Shown: one piece after another, positions 14,454 to 23,855 of the stretch
Numbering within the stretch: the first letter of the stretch is position 1
Layout: every line of letters starts with the position of its first letter
Origin: Acidimicrobiales bacterium
GTDB lineage: Bacteria; Actinomycetota; Acidimicrobiia; Acidimicrobiales; SZUA-35
Direction: 5' to 3'
Assembly (NCBI GenBank): GCA_020628305.1
Contig: JAHDFH010000014.1
Location: 1-40,259 of the forward strand
DNA length: 40,259 nucleotides
Made by a program: the position numbers and the translations under genes
Notes under the pieces: generated by a model
Seen by the model: the letters and a program-made list of their open reading frames with translations, nothing else
The model's database searches: none
What the model was told of the DNA's origin: nothing

Positions 14454-15521
14454 CTAGATGCGATCGAAGAATGAGTTCTCGACCAGTCTCATGGTGCCGT
14501 CTTTCAAGGCTTTGGCTCGATCGGCCCCAACCCCATCCAACTGCGCTATATCTCCTGTATCGGCCCTAAGAATGGCGGCGAGTGATCCATAATGATTTAC
14601 CAAGGTCTCCACCAATGGTTCAGTAACACGGGGAAGCTTGGAAAGAACCCGATAGCCCTTAGGTGACAGAAGCTCATCCAAATCAACTTGCTCACTAACA
14701 AGCCCGAGGGCTGAAGCTAGCTGCTGGTCATCATAAAGCTCATCCTCTTCGAGGTCGGTAAGCAAGTGCATCTGCTCCGCTGCCGTTGCATTCGAGCAAT
14801 CAACATAGTCTCTCAAGAGAAGACGACGGTCATCAGCCACGCCATGCATCATGTCTTCAAGCTGAAAACGTATCAAACGCCCATCCGTGCCGAGGTCAAC
14901 CAAGTTACGTTTAATCTCATTGCTTATTCGCACCACCATCTCTGCACGCTGGAAGACTTCCAAAACATCCCGTACCGACACAAGATCTTCAACCTCTAAG
15001 ACCGTCAGATTACGGGTCACTAAATCTAGCCGTGAGCGATAGCGCTCTAAAGTCTGGATCGCTTGATTGGAGCGCTCTAGCAGACGACTGGCCGATAGCA
15101 AAGGATGAACCTCATCGCCTAGGTAAATCTGAATATCGCTTCTCGATTCTGAAACCGCTACCACTGGCACACGCAAAGACCTGGCCACCCGTTCGGCCGT
15201 GCGGTGCCGAGTTCCGGTTTCAGATGTTGCCACTTTAGGATCTGGCAGAAGATGCACATTTGCACGGACTATCCGGGTCGCACCCCCATCCATAACGATC
15301 GCTCCATCCATCTTGGACAACTCAGCAAGCTTCTGAGGTGAGAACGGTGAATCCACCATGAACCCACCGGAACAGATCCGCTCGACAGCCTCGGAGTCTG
15401 AAATAACAATCAATCCACCCCTGCCCGCATCAAGCACCCGATCCAGCGCTGCTCTTAAAGGTGTACCAGGCGCCACTCGACCAAGAGTGTCTAACATGTC
15501 TTGGCTTACGGCGGGCTCCAT
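14454..15521 (-). CDS. disA: DNA integrity scanning protein, diadenylate cyclase
   Basis: Makes the second messenger c-di-AMP from two ATP and pauses when it meets branched DNA. 355 residues, the usual length. The DAC domain (about 1-145) has DGAIVMDGG (DGA at 72-74) and TGTRHRTAERVA (RHR at 105-107), the nucleotide-binding signatures. A helical spine follows. The C-terminal helix-hairpin-helix DNA-binding domain (about 290-345) contains SLAAILRADTGDIAQLDGVG. Start ATG with TAGCAT-N6 and no Shine-Dalgarno, so probably leaderless. It lies between ispD and the lipoprotein/HAD gene, in the clpC neighbourhood as in many actinobacteria. Confidence 0.94.
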   Translation of the reverse strand: MEPAVSQDMLDTLGRVAPGTPLRAALDRVLDAGRGGLIVISDSEAVERICSGGFMVDSPFSPQKLAELSKMDGAIVMDGGATRIVRANVHLLPDPKVATSETGTRHRTAERVARSLRVPVVAVSESRSDIQIYLGDEVHPLLSASRLLERSNQAIQTLERYRSRLDLVTRNLTVLEVEDLVSVRDVLEVFQRAEMVVRISNEIKRNLVDLGTDGRLIRFQLEDMMHGVADDRRLLLRDYVDCSNATAAEQMHLLTDLEEDELYDDQQLASALGLVSEQVDLDELLSPKGYRVLSKLPRVTEPLVETLVNHYGSLAAILRADTGDIAQLDGVGADRAKALKDGTMRLVENSFFDRI

Positions 15522-15533
15522 GGGAGTATGCTA
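15522..15533 (-). promoter_or_regulatory. Leaderless promoter of disA (-10 TAGCAT)
   Basis: TAGCAT (15528-15533) followed by six bases and ATG. It lies in the 39-base gap behind the lipoprotein/HAD gene, so disA can be read separately from that gene. Confidence 0.6.
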
Positions 15534-15560
15534 ATCCGCAATTGGAGAAAAGCCAGCTTT

Positions 15561-17027
15561 CTAGTTTGCCTCTTCGTTGGGGAAGCGTGGAAACAGACTG
15601 TGGGGCGAGCCGGCGGGTAGACTTTCGCCCCCGTACAGCGCTGTTTGGAACCCAAACTGAGACGCTGCGTCTAGCACTTCAATCTCATCATCAACAAGCA
15701 ATATCCGATTCGCTGAAAGATTACAACGACGACGCAAGGCTTCAAACGCCCCATGTGAAGGCTTTCTTATACCAATCTCACCTGAAATGACCCAAATGTC
15801 GATCATGGCATTGAGGCTGTGCTTGCGTCTGAGCATCGACGACCACTCAAGAGAGTCGTTGGTCAGACACGCAACCGTAAGATTCTGCTCACGAAGACCC
15901 ATGATGTATTTAACAACACCTGGCGTTAGAGCAAGCGTCGCCAGGTACTGCTGATTCAACTCATCCACGTCTTCATCTATTCCGAGCGAACTCCAAAACT
16001 CTGAAGCTGTACGTCGGCCAAGCGTCAACTCGACGATCTTTGCCATCACCTCATCATCGGCCAAGGGGCATCCTTGGGATCGAACAAAGGGGAGAAGGAG
16101 ATTATAAAGATTGTCAGCTTCTTGATAAATAACCCCCATACCATCAAAGGCAACTACATCGTATGGCCGCTGTTGCCCCTCATCAGGTTCCTCAGCTTGC
16201 TCGTCTGCTTGGGTTGACTGATTTTGCTTAGTTGGGATCGAGCCCCTTTTCTTAGGTGCCGATCGCAGCGCAAGATATCTAAACAAAAGAGAAAGCAGTA
16301 CAAGGACTGCCGCCACTCCACTTAGTACAGCAATGCCACGCAAGACTTGTGCCACGATTGACACCTTGGTAGATGCCAAATCGATGACGCTTGACTTCTG
16401 TGATGCTAGATCAACTTCAAAGACTTCAACCCCCTCTGTTACTGTGCTGGCGAGCGAAGAACTGTCTTCAACTTCTCCTGGAAGTGAAACACTTAGAGCA
16501 AGCTCAATGTTGTCGGTCGTTACCTGTGAGTTGGCAGCGAGATCAGTCAGAGTTGTATCGATCGATTCTGTTAACGAAACGTCAGCGAAGGACTCAAGCC
16601 CGTTACTCGGATCGACTACACCGGATAGCTCGTACTGGAGATTGCCAAAAGATTGCCTTCTCTCCAGCACAAAATTCGAGAAGATTCCCGTTGTGCCGCT
16701 CAACTCAGCCATCACTTCGCCAAACTGTTCCGGGTTACCGAACGCTTTACGAACAACGACGATGCGCCCTGATTCAACAAGTTGAGCTGGAAGGACTTCC
16801 CAGCCAGCAAGCTGCAAATCCTGAACTGACGCACTGAAGCCGTCCTGAAGATCAAACACGGATGCAAGATCGTTACCATCGAACAGGGCTTCAAGCTCTA
16901 CCACCCCAGAGCCATCCGGTTCAACTTCGATGGATACATCGCCAGCAACTTCACAGCCCGAAGCGAGCAGGAATACACATGAAGCGCCAAGTAGTAGCAG
17001 CTTACCAAGTAGCTTATTAAGCACCAT
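15561..17027 (-). CDS. Lipoprotein (LppM-like) / transmembrane / HAD-hydrolase fusion
   Basis: 488 residues. The N-terminus is a lipoprotein signal ending in LASGC (lipidated Cys 25). An extracellular domain (about 25-220) begins VAGDVSIEVEPDGSGVVEL, like LppM-type lipoprotein domains. A transmembrane helix (about 228-250) and a Gln/Glu linker follow. A cytoplasmic HAD domain (about 288-475) comes last. HAD motifs: I = AFDGMGVIY, nucleophile D295 but Met297 where the acid/base Asp normally stands; II = CLTND (T389); III = RKPSHGAF (K422); IV = LLVDDE (D446, D447). The missing Asp makes ordinary phosphatase activity doubtful. Upstream TAGGGT is six bases before the GTG that follows the annotated ATG, so the leaderless start may be 17024. 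It lies between clpC and disA. Confidence 0.85.
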   Translation of the reverse strand: MVLNKLLGKLLLLGASCVFLLASGCEVAGDVSIEVEPDGSGVVELEALFDGNDLASVFDLQDGFSASVQDLQLAGWEVLPAQLVESGRIVVVRKAFGNPEQFGEVMAELSGTTGIFSNFVLERRQSFGNLQYELSGVVDPSNGLESFADVSLTESIDTTLTDLAANSQVTTDNIELALSVSLPGEVEDSSSLASTVTEGVEVFEVDLASQKSSVIDLASTKVSIVAQVLRGIAVLSGVAAVLVLLSLLFRYLALRSAPKKRGSIPTKQNQSTQADEQAEEPDEGQQRPYDVVAFDGMGVIYQEADNLYNLLLPFVRSQGCPLADDEVMAKIVELTLGRRTASEFWSSLGIDEDVDELNQQYLATLALTPGVVKYIMGLREQNLTVACLTNDSLEWSSMLRRKHSLNAMIDIWVISGEIGIRKPSHGAFEALRRRCNLSANRILLVDDEIEVLDAASQFGFQTALYGGESLPAGSPHSLFPRFPNEEAN

Positions 17028-17036
17028 TAAACCCTA
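17025..17036 (-). promoter_or_regulatory. Likely leaderless promoter of the lipoprotein/HAD gene (-10 TAGGGT)
   Basis: TAGGGT (17031-17036) lies three bases before ATG and exactly six before the next codon, GTG (17022-17024). By analogy with the other leaderless genes here, the GTG may be the true start. Confidence 0.45.
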
Positions 17037-17124
17037 CTTGCATGAAGCTCATAACGCGTCGAATAGATCCAAGATACGTTGAGCAACTTAAGCCTAACCC
17101 TAAAATTAACTTGCCCAAGAGCCG

Positions 17125-17158
17125 CATCGCTGGGGGACAATCTGCCCCGTCCCCGATG
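17125..17158 (-). terminator. Hairpin downstream of clpC
   Basis: GGGGAC (17133-17138) pairs with GTCCCC (17149-17154), and CATC (17125-17128) with GATG (17155-17158), leaving a small bulge. It lies about 50 bases after the clpC stop. No T-run; it resembles the other GGAC/GTCC palindromes of the window. Confidence 0.35.
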
Positions 17159-17207
17159 TACTCGAACCTGACCAGCGCGGCAAGTGACCGCGTCCCTAAT
17201 GCCGCGT

Positions 17208-19754
17208 TTAGGATTCGGGAGTTGGTTCGTCAGCGACTTCTGTTTCTACAAGTTCTGGTGTTTCAGGTGGTTGGAAGCCCTCATGAGCGTTAAAGGTGAG
17301 CTCTTCGAAGCCATCCTCGGTTGTTTCTACATCGACTACCACAATTTGGCCAGCTCTAAACTCTTTGTATAGAAGCTTCTCAGACAAAACATCCTCAACA
17401 GAACGCTGAATAGCCCGACGCAACGGCCTAGCACCCATAGTTGGGTCATAGCCCTGCTTAGCTAGGAGCAATTTGGCTTCAGTTGTCACTTCGAGGCCAA
17501 TTCCTTGCCCTTCGAGCTGCACCGAAGTTCTAGCGATGAACAAGTCAACGATCTCAGTCACCTCTTCGAGGCTTAACTCGTGGAAGACAATTGTTTCGTC
17601 GATTCTGTTAAGAAACTCGGGTCTGAAGTGAGACTTGAGTGCTTCATTAACCTTGCGCTTCATGCGCTCGTAAGAAATAGCTTCGTTATTCTTGGAGAAA
17701 CCAAGGGTAGCTTTGCGCAGATCCTGAGTTCCAAGGTTTGACGTCATGATCAATACAGTGTTTCTGAAATCGACTGAGCGCCCTTGGCTATCTGTCAAGC
17801 GGCCCTCTTCCAGGATCTGAAGCAACGAATTGAACACATCTGGATGCGCTTTTTCGACCTCGTCAAAAAGAACTACAGAGAACGGCTTGCGGCGCACAGC
17901 CTCTGTCAGCTGGCCACCCTCTTCGTATCCGACATAACCTGGAGGCGAACCAACCAAGCGAGAAACGGTGTGCTTTTCTTGGTATTCACTCATGTCAAGA
18001 GTAATTAACGCATCTTCATCGCCGAACAAGAACTCGGACAATGTTTTAGCAAGCTCAGTCTTACCAACACCAGTTGGGCCAAGGAAAATGAACGAACCAG
18101 ATGGTCGCTTCGGATCCTTCAGGCCAGCTCGAGTGCGGCGAATTGACTGAGACACTGCCTTAATGGCGTCCTCTTGTCCGATGACACGCTTATGAAGTTC
18201 CTCTTCCATGCGAAGGAGTTTCTGGGTCTCTTCTTCAGTGAGCTTGTAGACCGGAATACCCGTCCATATAGATAGAACTTCTGCTATCGACTCTTCGTTG
18301 ACCTCATCAAACAAATCAACGCCGGAAGCCTTAATTTCTGCCTCCATCTCTTCACGCTTTTGAAGAAGATCTTTCTCAGAGTCACGCAAACGGCCTGCCT
18401 CTTCAAAGTCTTGAGACTCAACAGCATCTTTCTTGCGCTTCACTACATCAGAAATTTCAGACTCGAGCTCTTTAAACGCTGGAGGGGTAGCCATGCGCTT
18501 AATGCGCAGACGAGAACCAGCTTCATCTATAAGGTCGATAGCTTTGTCTGGCAAGTGACGATCAGCAATGTAACGATCAGCCAAATTGGCCGCCGATACA
18601 AGAGCTTGATCGGTAATTGAAACACGGTGATGAGTCTCATAGCGCTCACGTAGGCCTTTGAGTATTTCGATCGTGTGCTCCACCGTGGGCTCTTCCACCT
18701 TCACCGGCTGGAAACGTCTCTCAAGGGCTGCATCTTTTTCCAGATGCTTTCGATACTCCTCAATTGTTGTAGCACCAATAGTTTGAAGCTCACCACGAGC
18801 CAGCATCGGCTTAAGGATGCTGGCAGCATCGATAGCCCCTTCAGCGGCACCCGCACCTACAAGAGTGTGAATCTCGTCAATGAACAAGACCACATCACCA
18901 CGGGTCTTGATCTCCTTCAGAACTTTCTTAAGACGCTCTTCGAAATCACCTCGGTAACGACTACCGGCCACAAGCGCTCCAAGATCTAACGTATAGAGCT
19001 GTTTTTCGTGCAGCGTGTCAGGAACTTCATTGTTAGCAATCTGCTGCGCTAGGCCTTCAACGATTGCGGTCTTACCCACACCAGGTTCCCCGATAAGAAC
19101 AGGATTGTTCTTGGTGCGGCGACTGAGGACTTGCATAACACGCTCAGCTTCGGTACGACGACCAATGACAGGATCTAACTTCTTTTCTTTAGCCAGCTGA
19201 GTGAGGTTTCGACCAAATTGATCGAGAATCATAGAACCTGGAGGTGACTCTTGCCCTCGACCTCCGGCAGTAGCGCCAGCTTTTTGGGCTTCGTCAGCTC
19301 CACCTTGAGCCGGACCGGTGTAGCCGGATAGAAGCTGAATGACCTGCTGACGCACTCTAGAAAGATCCGCACCGAGCTTGATCAGAACCTGGGCTGCGAC
19401 ACCTTCACCTTCACGGATAAGACCGAGAAGAATGTGCTCTGTGCCTATGTAATTATGGCCAAGTTGTAGCGCCTCACGGAGCGACAGCTCCAAAACTTTC
19501 TTGGCTCGAGGAGTGAACGGGATATGGCCGCTGGGCGAAGAGCTCCCTTGACCAATCATTTCCTCAACTTGGGAACGTACCGCTTCGAGGGAAATAGATA
19601 GAGACTCTAGAGCTTTAGCAGCAACGCCTTCTCCTTCGTGAATTAGACCAAGAAGAATGTGCTCTGTGCCTATGTAGTTGTGGTTAAGCAGACGAGCTTC
19701 TTCTTGAGCCAGAACAATAACTCTGCGTGCTCTATCTGTGAATCTTTCAAACAT
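17208..19754 (-). CDS. clpC: ATP-dependent Clp protease ATP-binding subunit ClpC
   Basis: AAA+ unfoldase that feeds proteins to the ClpP protease. 848 residues, normal for ClpC. Two N-terminal Clp repeats (about 1-150) show the twin segments [15 protein letters not shown] and [18 protein letters not shown]-1 has Walker A GEPGVGKT (222-229) and Walker [14 protein letters not shown]-type middle segment ([18 protein letters not shown]) identifies ClpC rather than ClpA. AAA-2 has [27 protein letters not shown] and [11 protein letters not shown]. The C-terminal tail is acidic. The ATG has only a weak upstream purine stretch (GGATGTGAGA). It is divergent from the polyprenyl synthase gene. Confidence 0.96.
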   Translation of the reverse strand: MFERFTDRARRVIVLAQEEARLLNHNYIGTEHILLGLIHEGEGVAAKALESLSISLEAVRSQVEEMIGQGSSSPSGHIPFTPRAKKVLELSLREALQLGHNYIGTEHILLGLIREGEGVAAQVLIKLGADLSRVRQQVIQLLSGYTGPAQGGADEAQKAGATAGGRGQESPPGSMILDQFGRNLTQLAKEKKLDPVIGRRTEAERVMQVLSRRTKNNPVLIGEPGVGKTAIVEGLAQQIANNEVPDTLHEKQLYTLDLGALVAGSRYRGDFEERLKKVLKEIKTRGDVVLFIDEIHTLVGAGAAEGAIDAASILKPMLARGELQTIGATTIEEYRKHLEKDAALERRFQPVKVEEPTVEHTIEILKGLRERYETHHRVSITDQALVSAANLADRYIADRHLPDKAIDLIDEAGSRLRIKRMATPPAFKELESEISDVVKRKKDAVESQDFEEAGRLRDSEKDLLQKREEMEAEIKASGVDLFDEVNEESIAEVLSIWTGIPVYKLTEEETQKLLRMEEELHKRVIGQEDAIKAVSQSIRRTRAGLKDPKRPSGSFIFLGPTGVGKTELAKTLSEFLFGDEDALITLDMSEYQEKHTVSRLVGSPPGYVGYEEGGQLTEAVRRKPFSVVLFDEVEKAHPDVFNSLLQILEEGRLTDSQGRSVDFRNTVLIMTSNLGTQDLRKATLGFSKNNEAISYERMKRKVNEALKSHFRPEFLNRIDETIVFHELSLEEVTEIVDLFIARTSVQLEGQGIGLEVTTEAKLLLAKQGYDPTMGARPLRRAIQRSVEDVLSEKLLYKEFRAGQIVVVDVETTEDGFEELTFNAHEGFQPPETPELVETEVADEPTPES

Positions 19755-19904
19755 TTCTCACATCCATACCTTGAGTTCTTTAACACTAGTAGTAACTACC
19801 CGATGACGTCTACTATTTCATCGACTTATAACACTCAATCACAAGGTTCTGACACAAAGTAATAAAAACCGCTGTGTTTTTGCGCAAACTGTGACGCTTT
19901 GTAA
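19755..19904. other. Divergent control region between clpC and the polyprenyl synthase gene
   Basis: A 162-base gap. The right end holds a leaderless promoter for the plus-strand gene. For clpC I see no confident -35/-10 pair. A single CTTGAGT (19776-19782) equals one arm of the HspR site but has no partner arm. A small palindrome TTTGCGCAAA lies at 19879-19888. Confidence 0.4.
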
Positions 19905-19916
19905 TAGTTTTAGGAC
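19905..19916 (+). promoter_or_regulatory. Leaderless promoter of the polyprenyl synthase gene (-10 TAGTTT)
   Basis: TAGTTT (19905-19910), six bases, then GTG (19917). There is no Shine-Dalgarno sequence at a useful distance. Confidence 0.55.
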
Positions 19917-20897
19917 GTGAGCCAGAAACCTCTTGAGAAGCTTCCCCACGCTAAGTCAGATTCTGACCGAATAGAGAAATTTCTTATTGATGCCGTCATT
20001 GTCGATGGTGATGCGGAGTTCACAGACATCACCTCACACCTTGTCAAGGCTGGAGGGAAACGCCAAAGGCCTCATTTCACCATCGCATCAGCTGCTTCTG
20101 CAGCTGACGGCCCCAATGCAGTCTCAGATGATGTAGTCAAAGGCGGTGTCGCAGTTGAGCTCGTCCAAGTTGGTTCGCTTTACCACGATGATGTATTAGA
20201 CGAAGCCGACATTCGACGCAATGTTGATTCAGTTAATGCCCGCTGGGGTAACGTCAAGGCAATTCTCGCTGGCGACTACCTACTTGCCAAGGCATCAGAG
20301 ATTTCTGCCGGCCTCGGAGTTGAGGTAGTTGATCTACTCGCCAGAACGATCTCAGAACTCTGCAAAGGACAGGTTACAGAACTGCGAACCGCCTACGACA
20401 CAGAGCGAACCGTTGAACAGTATTATGAATCGGTCGAGGGTAAGACCGCTGCACTATTCGCTGCTGCCACGAGAATCGGTGGAATCGTTGCTGGGCATTC
20501 ACCTGAAGTAATTGAGCTGTTGACCCAGTTCGGTTCTGAGTATGGGCTTGCTTTCCAGATCGTCGACGATATTTCTGACCTCACCATGAGTGATGAGGAG
20601 CTCGGCAAACCCTCAGGAAACGACATCGTTGAAGGGGTTTACTCACTGCCGGTGATTTATGCTCTTGCCGGCCCCAATCGCGATGAACTACTCCCACTGC
20701 TACAACCAGAGCTAACAGAGGAGCAAAAGACTAAGGCACTAGAGATCATCCGATCTGACGAAGGCATCACAAAAGCGACTGAGAAGGCTAAGGTTCACGT
20801 CGCAACCGCTAAAGAGAAGATCTTGTCAGTCTCAACCAACCCTTACGCAACAGCCCTAGCTGAGACCGCTGATGCTTTACTAGCTGGCCTGAAGTAA
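19917..20897 (+). CDS. Polyprenyl diphosphate synthase (trans-type)
   Basis: Condenses isopentenyl diphosphate onto an allylic primer to make a longer trans-prenyl diphosphate, probably for the menaquinone side chain or other lipids. 326 residues. GGKRQRP is the entry motif. LYHDDVLDEADIRR holds the first Asp-rich site (DDxxD), RWGNVKAILAGDYLLAKA follows, and VDDISDL is the second Asp-rich site. No aromatic residue blocks the pocket obviously, so a medium or long product (C20-C35) is possible, but chain length cannot be read with certainty. The start is GTG with TAGTTT-N6. It ends four bases before the stop of the convergent methyltransferase gene. It complements the MEP enzymes IspD and IspF in this window. 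Confidence 0.9.
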   Translation: MSQKPLEKLPHAKSDSDRIEKFLIDAVIVDGDAEFTDITSHLVKAGGKRQRPHFTIASAASAADGPNAVSDDVVKGGVAVELVQVGSLYHDDVLDEADIRRNVDSVNARWGNVKAILAGDYLLAKASEISAGLGVEVVDLLARTISELCKGQVTELRTAYDTERTVEQYYESVEGKTAALFAAATRIGGIVAGHSPEVIELLTQFGSEYGLAFQIVDDISDLTMSDEELGKPSGNDIVEGVYSLPVIYALAGPNRDELLPLLQPELTEEQKTKALEIIRSDEGITKATEKAKVHVATAKEKILSVSTNPYATALAETADALLAGLK

Positions 20898-20901
20898 AGA
20901 A

Positions 20902-22080
20902 TTATCTGGGCACAAACAGCGAGACGGTTTCAACATGTGACGTTTGTCCAAAACAGTCGCTGACTTTGACTTGCTTGAGCTCGTAGCCGCCTTTTGCAAA
21001 CTCAGCAGCATCACGGGCTAGAGATGCTGGATCACAACTAACGAGGGCGACTTCAGATGCTTCAGTCTCTATCACCTTGGCCACGCCTTTAGCTTTCAAT
21101 CCAGCTCGTGGAGGGTCTGCAATTACCGTTTCAAACTTCTGCGCATCCCAGCGCTCAAAGAGCGAAGCCTCAACAGCATCGCCTATTTTATAGTTAGCCC
21201 CAGCATCCGACACCGAGCTAGGCGATGCTTCAACCCCAAATACAGAACGATCTTGACCGCAGATTACGCCAAACAATCCAACGCCACAGTAAGCATCTAA
21301 CAGGTCACCCTTAGCGTCGGGAGAGATCATGTCATTAACTAAGCCCGCTAGTTGAGCTGCTCCGTCAGGACGTGACTGAAAGAACGACATTGCCGAGACC
21401 TTAAAATCATGACCCAGAACGTTCTCGGTCAAAAAGACATCCGCTCCGTGATTAAGATCATCGTGTGAGACTACAACAACGTCGGCTGGAAGGCTAACCC
21501 CTTCATAGGTTTCCACAATGCATATCCGTTCCCCTGTGGCCTGAGAAACTCGAAGGGTGACTTCCTTTGATTTACCGAACCCAGGCTCTTCTAAAAGTGC
21601 AACTAAAGCTGGATCTGCGATACTGCATGTGTCTATTGCAAGCAGCTCATTACTTTTAGACTTTCTGTAAGCAGCTCTTCCCTTTTTAACTCCGAGTCGC
21701 AGCGTTGTACGATACCCGTTAAGCGGCAAAGCGGGAGCGCTAGAAACAGGTGCCTTAACTTTTGCGATACGTCGCAGGCAATCTTCTACAACCTCAACCC
21801 TCAGCGCACTCTGTCGTTGCTGAGCAATGTGTTGCCAATCGCAACCACCACAGCCCCGCTCAACATTTTCACAAACTGGATCAACTCGGTCAGCTGATTC
21901 TGTAGATATTTTACTAGCAGTTCCGAAGGCAACACTGGAGCGCTCTTCGCTAAGCTCAACATCTACAACTTCGCCAGGGATAGCCCCAGTCACCAGTACT
22001 GTCTTGCCGGATTCGAGTGAACCGATAGCCGCACCACCAGTAGCAATGCGGTCGAGCCGCACATCATTTTGAACTTCCAC
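20902..22080 (-). CDS. RNA m5U methyltransferase, TrmA/RumA family, with Fe-S cluster
   Basis: Methylates a uridine in 23S rRNA or tRNA with S-adenosylmethionine. 392 residues. An N-terminal TRAM domain (about 1-58) is followed by Cys 70, 77 and 80 (CENVERGCGGC) and Cys 152 (IDTCSI), the four ligands expected for a 4Fe-4S cluster. The Rossmann domain has DLLDAYCGVGLFGV (SAM site) and VIADPPRAGL. VSCDPASLARD carries the catalytic Cys, and SDCFGQTSHVETVSLFVPR is the RumA-type end. Which uridine is modified cannot be told. The GTG start follows the nadC stop immediately, so the two are co-translated. Confidence 0.9.
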   Translation of the reverse strand: MEVQNDVRLDRIATGGAAIGSLESGKTVLVTGAIPGEVVDVELSEERSSVAFGTASKISTESADRVDPVCENVERGCGGCDWQHIAQQRQSALRVEVVEDCLRRIAKVKAPVSSAPALPLNGYRTTLRLGVKKGRAAYRKSKSNELLAIDTCSIADPALVALLEEPGFGKSKEVTLRVSQATGERICIVETYEGVSLPADVVVVSHDDLNHGADVFLTENVLGHDFKVSAMSFFQSRPDGAAQLAGLVNDMISPDAKGDLLDAYCGVGLFGVICGQDRSVFGVEASPSSVSDAGANYKIGDAVEASLFERWDAQKFETVIADPPRAGLKAKGVAKVIETEASEVALVSCDPASLARDAAEFAKGGYELKQVKVSDCFGQTSHVETVSLFVPR

Positions 22081-22950
22081 CTATAACCCAGTTTCGATAT
22101 CTAACCCAATATCAATTGGATTTGTGCCACTTGTCAGCCGAGATGATGATACAAGATCTACGCCGATTTGAGCGTATGATTCGAGATTATCTAGCGTTAC
22201 CCCACCTGATACTTCGATGAGCGGCATGGCTGCTGAACGAAACTTGGCTAGCTCTCTGAGTTCGACGAGTGCTTCTTTAGCCTCTGAAGGCGAGAAGTTA
22301 TCTAACATAATGATGTCCACGGCTGCAACTAGGGCCTCTTTGGCTTGAGCTAAATCATCTGCTTCTACTTCAACCGTGCGCCCAGGCCACAAGTTTCTTG
22401 CTCGCCGAACCGCGCTGGTTATATCTAGCCCCGTCAGGTGGTTGTCTTTGAGCATAATCCAATCCGACAGATTGGCTCTATGATTTCGGCCACCACCAGC
22501 CCGAACAGCCGCTTTCTGGAGGCTTCGATAACCTGGCAGTGTCTTTCTGGTGTCCCAAACTTGCACGCGGCCGTCCGCTACTTTCACCCACGTAGATACT
22601 CGAGTTGCAATTCCGGATAGATGCGAGAGAAAATTTAGGCAGGTCCGCTCTGCGGTGACGATCTCCCGAAGCGGGCCCTCTAAATTGGCGAGAACCGTGT
22701 TAGCTTGGAATGACTCCCCTTCATCCACAGCCCAGAGGACTTGCAGCGTGGGGCTAACTTGCTTAACGACTTCCTCAACACAGGCGGAACCAGCAAGAAC
22801 TCCAGCATCTCGCGCTACGAAACTTGCTCTAGCTTTCAAGGAACCATCTATCAACGAAGCAGAAAGGTCCCCTAACGGCTGAAGATCCTCTTGCAGAGCA
22901 AGCCCAACAAGTCTTTGCACATCTGAGGCTGGAGGATCAAGGTAGTTCAT
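22081..22950 (-). CDS. nadC: Nicotinate-nucleotide diphosphorylase (carboxylating), quinolinate phosphoribosyltransferase
   Basis: Makes nicotinate mononucleotide from quinolinate and PRPP in de novo NAD synthesis. 289 residues, as expected. ERTCLNFLSHLSGIAT, WDTRKTLPGYRSLQKAAVRA, GGGRNHRANLSDWIMLKDNH and VEVEADDL are family motifs, and IDIIMLDNFSP and VSGGVTLDN complete the barrel. nadA and nadB are not in the window. The ATG lies 35 bases behind the GNAT gene; TAGACT (22960-22965) nine bases before the ATG could give an almost leaderless transcript. The stop abuts the GTG of the methyltransferase gene. Confidence 0.94.
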   Translation of the reverse strand: MNYLDPPASDVQRLVGLALQEDLQPLGDLSASLIDGSLKARASFVARDAGVLAGSACVEEVVKQVSPTLQVLWAVDEGESFQANTVLANLEGPLREIVTAERTCLNFLSHLSGIATRVSTWVKVADGRVQVWDTRKTLPGYRSLQKAAVRAGGGRNHRANLSDWIMLKDNHLTGLDITSAVRRARNLWPGRTVEVEADDLAQAKEALVAAVDIIMLDNFSPSEAKEALVELRELAKFRSAAMPLIEVSGGVTLDNLESYAQIGVDLVSSSRLTSGTNPIDIGLDIETGL

Positions 22951-22985
22951 TCAAAGCTGAGTCTAGTACTTAACTGCGCTCAAAT

Positions 22986-23855
22986 TCAGTGATCACTCGC
23001 TCCGATGTTGTCACGCACCACAAAGAACTCGCTCAGTGTATCGATATGACGGGAGTAGGTTGGTTCATCAACCTCGAGAAGTTCTTGCTTTAATGCATCG
23101 CCGGAAGCGCCCTCAATCCCTTGTTCCAGAAAAAGCCGAAAACGGTGTTGGAAATCGTGAGCCATAACTTCTGCACTTTGCAGCTCTGCTGCACAGTCAC
23201 TAAGAAGCTTTTGATATCGAGGCAAAACAAACAGGTAGTCATCTACTTTATGAGTCCCGTCCACCACCTCTAAGGACTCTGATCCGAGTTTGATATAGTG
23301 CTGACCGTTCTTTGCTGCAAATCGATCAGCAGCTGCAAGAATTTGTGGTGACTCTGTTGCGAAGTGAATAGCGTTAGGGCGTTCACCGAAATAGGTTAAA
23401 GCAGCTGTCAAGCGATGCTCTACGATCATGGAACCAATTCCTCTACCACGAAGCTCTGGGTGAACAACAGCCCTTGACACAACCGGATAGCGGATGGACT
23501 CAAAGTTGCGGTTTAGTTTGCTTCGGATAGCTCCTGCTGCAACAAATCTGAACTCGCCTTCAGCCTTAGCTAGGTAACAGATAATGTTGGCACCCAACTC
23601 AGCAACATCAACTGCTAATACTTCACGGCCTAGCTTAAGATCGGATTTCCCAACTTCGGATACATCAGCAACTTGCCGCACTCTCCACGTGTGGGGCACA
23701 TCTACAACCTGGCTAGCCTTGATGAGCTCATCTGTAAATTCTTGTGGCAGGCCATCCACGGCGTAGACCATTCCCAAGTCAATAATCTCACCAAGAGCGG
23801 TTGAACGAAAAGCGCCTTGCGAGAATACGATCTCATCTGACCACACGCTATACAC
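22986..23855 (-). CDS. GNAT-family N-acetyltransferase-like protein
   Basis: About 289 residues. The middle part matches a GNAT acetyl-CoA fold: SRAVVHPELRGRGIGSMIVE holds motif A (RGRGIG pyrophosphate loop), preceded by a strand (FRFVAAGAIR). A long helical C-terminal part (about 220-289) has no known match. The substrate is unknown. The frame is open upstream to an ATG at 23909, but that would overlap the preceding gene by 62 bases; GTG at 23855 (eight-base overlap) or at 23846 is more likely. It is probably coupled to the trans-sulfuration gene upstream and possibly transcribed on into nadC. Confidence 0.72.
   Translation of the reverse strand: MYSVWSDEIVFSQGAFRSTALGEIIDLGMVYAVDGLPQEFTDELIKASQVVDVPHTWRVRQVADVSEVGKSDLKLGREVLAVDVAELGANIICYLAKAEGEFRFVAAGAIRSKLNRNFESIRYPVVSRAVVHPELRGRGIGSMIVEHRLTAALTYFGERPNAIHFATESPQILAAADRFAAKNGQHYIKLGSESLEVVDGTHKVDDYLFVLPRYQKLLSDCAAELQSAEVMAHDFQHRFRLFLEQGIEGASGDALKQELLEVDEPTYSRHIDTLSEFFVVRDNIGASDH

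Noticed and set aside
19755-19800. HAIR operator in front of clpC
   Set aside because: Only one arm (CTTGAGT) is present; the sequence seven bases on (CACTAGT) does not match the second arm.
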